A model generated the notes under the pieces. That model was not told the DNA's origin. It saw only the letters and a program-made list of their open reading frames with translations, and did no database searches. A stretch of DNA of 64,000 bases from Geosiphon pyriformis (taxonomy: Eukaryota > Glomeromycota > Glomeromycetes > Archaeosporales > Geosiphonaceae): positions 449,302 through 513,301 of the forward strand of contig JAAOMT010000445.1 of the NCBI GenBank assembly GCA_016748015.1, read 5' to 3'. The first letter of the stretch is position 1, and the number at the start of each line of letters is the position of its first letter. This document shows positions 59,978-64,000 of this stretch, one piece after another. The translations under genes and the position numbers were made by a program.

Positions 59978-60656
59978 ATGTTAGCTTTAAAAAACAATAC
60001 CCAAATTATCTATTACTGTTACTGGAAACCACATTAATTATACCCAAACAGAAGTAGTTGCAAAATTAGCCCCAAATTTACGAAAATATTACCCATATAA
60101 AAAAAACACAAGAAGTTATTCTGGAATTCACCTGCCAGAACTTTTAAAGCTTGCTTTAAGAGAAAACCTAATGCTTACTCCGATTAGTATTCCACCAAAT
60201 GCTACAATTCAACAAAGACTTTAACTGTGTCTCAATGAGGAAAACACTGAATATCCTCCAATCTATAGATATTTCTACATTGCAAAAACACTTTATGAAT
60301 GGAAACTGGAACTTACAACAGCAAACCTCACAAAAGAAGCTATTTAGAAACAACTCCACAATGAATTCAAGACAATAGCTGGACCAACAAACAGTCACTA
60401 CAAGCTCAGAGCTGCTTTTAAACTTTATGATCTATTCCACACCTGTGAAAATGTTCTACAAAACCCAATTTTACGATCTTTGAAGATACAATACATTGGA
60501 AAGCTCACAGAATTGAAATTTCAACAATTTTCAGACCAAATTTCTTCAATAATTTTGGATTATTATCTGGAAATGACAGACAGTACTTGGACTTTTATGG
60601 GACTCAGTCTTGAGGAGGAGGTTATGTTATCAGACAAAATTAGAGATATTATTTAG
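59978..60656 (+). pseudogene. Element 3 extra 3' ORF, unknown protein
   Basis: Downstream of integrase, one frame runs from about 59991 through the polypurine tract into the 3' LTR and stops at TAG 60654-60656. It encodes about 220 residues with two internal stops (after RL and AI, at Gln-type codons) and a likely frameshift near its 5' end. The best conserved part is SYSGIHLPELLKLALREN (about 60106-60160), then YRYFYIAKTLYEWKLEL and LSLEEEVM. Homologues occupy the same place in elements 1 and 2. I see no signal peptide, transmembrane segment or known fold, so nothing supports an envelope protein. It could be an accessory regulator or an RNA-binding protein. An ATG at 59978 is the likely start. 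Confidence 0.65.
60612..60621 (+). promoter_or_regulatory. Element 3 polypurine tract
   Basis: GAGGAGGAGG, followed by TTA and the start of the 3' LTR. It is the plus-strand primer of reverse transcription by position and composition. It also encodes Glu-Glu-Glu of the extra ORF. Confidence 0.75.
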
Positions 60657-61587
60657 CATAAAATTATCTTATAATTCCTATCATTAATTAGCATATATTA
60701 TTGTTTCAAATTATTACTTATTATATTAGCAAAATATCCGAAATTATCATTTAATTAATAACCCAATTTGTACACAACACAAATGTAACCTAATTGCAAT
60801 GATCAATTATGCAATACTCTGAACTATGTAACATTCAAAAAGTTTGCCAAAATTTGTAAAAATTCGCCGAAATAATTGATAGTTCATCGAAAAATCTAAT
60901 AGTTTGCCAAAATGTATCTTTAGTTCAGCAAAATTGTAGAAAATAGCAAAGTTCAAATTCATAGAATAGTGTTATGACAAGTTGTATAAAAAAAAAACTT
61001 CTTTTTTCGAGAAAATGTATCTTACTTTAGATTTATCACTTAGAACTATTCCTATACATACAAAAAAAAATAAATATCAAATAATTTGAAAAAAAAACCA
61101 AGTTTTCTAATTATTGCGCTTGGAAAATCCCTGAAACCCGACTAACATTTCGAAATTGATTAGCTACCAATTTCAGTAAACTGTTAGCAACTCCAGGCTT
61201 GGATAGAAAATGTTTCCCTTGACAGAATTCTATTTCTTTTACATTTCTTTTATTTTTCTTTTATTTTCTTATTACAATCATTAAGGTAGTCTACAGACAA
61301 GATTCCTGTAGAAGAGTTGACTTTCACAGCAAATTAACTACATATTTTTAGTGAGCTTCCAGATGAGCAATTCTTGGGAAAGAGTTAACATTTACTACAA
61401 CGTAACTACATAAAGTAACTGGCAAAGAATTGGTCATTCCACTTATAAGCCCAACAGTTCAAATTATAGAAAATAATTTGAAAGTAAATTCAGTTACTGG
61501 AGGTCCAACTACTTCTTAAAAACATGAATTCACAGCAAATCAACATTACCAACATTTAAAAAAAGAGACCAAAAACCTCCAGTAACA
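60625..61587 (+). repeat. Element 3, 3' LTR
   Basis: 963 nt, the same length as the 5' LTR. It runs from TGTTATCAG to CCAGTAACA. In the first ~420 bp I find about twenty differences from the 5' LTR, all transitions and no indels. Confidence 0.93.
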
Positions 61588-61588
61588 T

Positions 61589-64000
61589 CGAGAAGAGTTA
61601 GGTTTCACTGCCCGAGGAATCAATGGGTTTGGATCAAGTGGAAGAGGAAACGTACCAGTTAATTTCACGGAGGAAAACAGTGACCAGATAGAATTTATCC
61701 ACACCAACACCATCATTTCCATTCTCCTATACCAACAATACATCCTCAAGATGAATCAAAAGATCTAAGATCAAGCTCTATTATTCGAAGCCAGTCCTGA
61801 AATCTGTTCTCTAGCCAATGTTGCTAATCTATACCTACCGGCCAAAGCCCATAAACACTTCAAAATCTCTATCCACAACCCAACAGAAGATGTTATTGAA
61901 ATCCCCGAAGGGACTCTCATTAGTTCCATATCCACAGATAGTCAGAATCCTGAAAAACCTCAGTCCATTTCAGATTTCACACAATTATTCTTATTCTGTA
62001 ATATTACCTCACAAGTATGGAATTTGCCAAAAAAAAGTTACTTGTTTACATCAGAAGATATCAATAAATTGAATTTAGGAAATTTAAGTACTCTGCAACA
62101 AATGCAACTCAAAGTCTTTTTGAATCAGTATGCTGATGTTTTTGCCAGCGAAAATGAGTTCAGATGCACTGACATCATGAAGCATCAGATTGATACAGGA
62201 GACACTTGACCAATTAAGTAATGAGCTTACCGCATACTCCCATTTGGCAATAATCTAATTAAGCAAGAAGTGCAATGGATGCTTGATAACAGCCTAATCA
62301 AAGATTTGTTAAGCCCTTGGTTCTCGCCAGTAGTCTTGGTCACCAAAAAAAACAGAAAAGTGCGATTCTGCATAGATTATCAAAAACTAAATAGTGTCAT
62401 GTGAGAAGATAGTTATCCTACTCCTTTCATCCAGGAAATTCTGGACAATCTAGGGAAAAAAAAATGGTTCTCATCATTAAATTTAGCAAGTGGTTACTGG
62501 CAAGTTGAAATAGATCCCAAAGACAAAGGAAAAACAGCATTTACCACTCAAGATGGAAACTTCGAGTTTAATGTAATGTCTTTTGGACTTTGTAATGCTC
62601 CTGCCACATTTCAACGCCTGATGGATGTAGTATACAAAAGAATCCTTTGAAAATCAGTAGTAGTCTACTTAGACAACACAAACGTGTTCTCTGAAACATT
62701 CGAAGACTATCTGCTCCACCTGCAACAAGTCTTTGAATGCCTTCATAATGCTGGATTGAAACTCAATTCCAAAAAGTGGTTCTTTAGAAAAACTGAGTTA
62801 AAATTCCTAGGACATGTAATCAGCAAGGACAGAGTTAAGCCTGATCCAAATAAAGTACAAAAAGTTAAGGATTTTCTAGCCCCAATTGACCTCAGAGAAT
62901 TACGAGGATTTGTAGGATTAGCAGGTATTATCGTCAATTTGTCAAAGGTTTCTTGAACATCACAAAACCACTCCATCAATTGTTGTCCAAATACATATCG
63001 TACTTGTGGAAAGAAGATCAACAGAAAGCATTTGACTATCTCAAGCAGCAATTGATCACATCCTCAATCCTAATTTACCCAAATTTCACTAAACAGTTCA
63101 TTGTCACTACAGATGCCTCGAAAAATGCTTTAAGAGCAGTCTTATCACAGATAGGACCAGACAATAGAGAACACCCAGTTGCCTACACTAGTCACAACAC
63201 TAGCCCAGCAGAAAAGAATTACAGCACAACAGATCTGGAATGTCTTGCCATTTATTGGGCCATACAGACTTGAAAACATTACCTCAGTCAACCATTTGAC
63301 CTATATACTAACCACAAAGGACTTATTTGGTTACTCAACAATCTACAACTAGAAGGAAAATATGCAAGATAGAGTACTTATTTGCAACAATTCCCACTTA
63401 AAGTCTATTATAAGGAAGGATTCAAAAACACCAATGTCAACAGTTTGTCAAGGATGCCACAAACCTAATCCCAGACCCATAGACACACTCACTTATCAAT
63501 GACTACATCAGTACCTATCGACACTATGTTTCAAGGAGATATTATCTCAACAGAAACAGAGTACTATACAAAAACAAGCCCGAAATAATTTTATTCAAGA
63601 CAACCAACTATATCGACGAGAACGCTGAAACCACCCCAACCCACAATGACTAATCATGGACAGTGAAAAAGAAACTATACTATATAGCGTGCACTCAGAT
63701 CTGACTGCAGAACATTTTAACAAAGACACTACCCTCGAAAGAACACTAAACTTATACTATTGGTTAATGATACACAAAGACATTTTCAAATATGTGCTCA
63801 ATTGTAACGCATGCCAGCAAAGAGGAGGAGCAAGATCAACAGAACCACTTCGACCCATTCCAGTTGGAAATCCATTTGATAGAATCGGGATTGATTTGGT
63901 TGGACCTCTTTCAATTACATCTCAAGGAAATTGCTATATTGCTGTAGCCATAGACTATCTTACAAAATGGCCAAAAGCCAGAGCAATCCAAGTGGCCGAT
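61589..64000 (+). pseudogene. Element 4 dUTPase end, RT, RNase H, integrase (partial)
   Basis: Continues the element 4 frame at R-EELGFTARG, then dUTPase motif 5 GINGFGSSGRG (61616-61650). A linker follows, then RT with FCIDYQKLN (about 62363), YWQVEID, FNVMSFGLCNAPATFQ and YLDN (for YLDD, about 62665). A 1-nt frameshift near 62925 moves RNase H (TTDAS near 63108, then LECLAI) to the next frame. Integrase shows H...H, CNACQQRGG (about 63807) and the first catalytic Asp in AIDYLTKWP (about 63950). The window ends there, inside the catalytic core. dUTPase and RT are in one frame here, as in element 2. Premature stops are few but present, so it is non-functional as read. Confidence 0.85.

Larger units (their letters stand above)
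51791..61587 (+). mobile_element. Element 3: near-complete Ty3/gypsy retrotransposon nested in element 4
   Basis: 9797 bp: LTR 51791-52753 (963 nt), primer-binding site 52756, polyprotein 52799-59835, extra ORF about 59978-60656, polypurine tract GAGGAGGAGG (60612-60621), LTR 60625-61587 (963 nt). It is the best-preserved copy of the family of elements 1 and 2. About thirty premature stops and one frameshift make it non-autonomous as it stands. The two LTRs differ only by transitions where I compared them. Confidence 0.92.
47839..64000 (+). mobile_element. Element 4: Ty3/gypsy retrotransposon, split by element 3, runs off the edge
   Basis: LTR (left end uncertain, 47839-47901) to 48878, primer-binding site 48881, Gag-protease-dUTPase 48941-51790, interruption by element 3, then dUTPase end, RT, RNase H and integrase from 61589 to the window edge. 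The dUTPase halves join as LVTT-R-EELG. The flanks CCAA (51787-51790) and TCGA (61588-61591) fit one ancestral 4-bp duplication, CCGA, with one transition in each copy. It is less decayed than elements 1 and 2. Confidence 0.83.

Noticed and set aside
59978-60656. Envelope gene downstream of integrase
   Set aside because: No signal peptide, transmembrane segment or cleavage site. I only call it an unknown extra ORF.
23080-64000. Reassigned stop codons (TAG, TAA or TGA read as amino acids)
   Set aside because: In-frame stops replace Gln, Arg and Trp alike and occur only in retroelements. The two host genes have clean frames. Single transitions explain them.
1-64000. tRNA or rRNA genes
   Set aside because: I scanned for tRNA box B-like GGTTCGA strings and found only isolated matches without a cloverleaf. 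No rRNA-like sequence was seen.

Overview
The window is nuclear DNA of a very AT-rich eukaryote, most likely a fungus of the arbuscular-mycorrhizal (Glomeromycotina, Rhizophagus-like) type. The reasons are: two host genes with many short introns (about 70-110 nt, GT...AG); a tyrosine-kinase-like protein with Sel1 repeats, a combination greatly expanded in those fungi; abundant trinucleotide microsatellites; and a dense load of Ty3/gypsy and LINE relics whose stop codons look like cytosine-deamination damage. The organism is an inference; no marker gene settles it.

Layout. 1-4.5 kb: microsatellites (TAA, TACA, CAAT, CAA, TTA/CTA) with one candidate small secreted peptide gene on the minus strand (3316-3504). 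4.5-13.7 kb: AT-rich DNA with three relics: a fragment copying the N-terminus of the kinase-like gene (about 8740-8934), a dispersed repeat (about 11190-11520, second copy about 22655-22890) and a decayed Tc1/mariner transposase (about 12160-12815). 13759-16363 (minus): a five-exon gene for a 749-residue protein with a helical HeLo/MLKL-like N-terminus, a degenerate kinase domain and Sel1 repeats. 18878-22339 (plus): a ten-exon gene for an about 891-residue protein with a signal peptide, a large glycosylatable ectodomain and a multi-pass C-terminal membrane domain.

23-64 kb is a nest of retrotransposons. A decayed LINE (about 23080-26280) abuts Ty3/gypsy element 1 (minus, 26288-44850). Element 2 (plus, 31562-41279) sits inside element 1. 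Element 5 (plus, from 44851) cuts the 5' LTR of element 1. Element 4 (plus, LTR ending 48878, running off the right edge) follows, and probably interrupts, element 5. Element 3 (plus, 51791-61587, two 963-nt LTRs) sits inside element 4. Elements 1-3 are one family of about 9.7 kb. They share a Gag-protease-cysteine-rich module-dUTPase-RT-RNase H-integrase polyprotein and an extra ORF after integrase that runs into the 3' LTR. Their LTR promoters carry phased tandem repeats.

Most notable points: the MLKL-like domain order with pseudokinase substitutions; the dUTPase and the unidentified cysteine-rich module inside a gypsy polyprotein; the extra 3' ORF; transition-only divergence between the LTRs of element 3; a 19-unit array with a strict 10-bp period; and a conserved GTG where gag should start, with no ATG nearby. 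All alignments and counts were made by eye.
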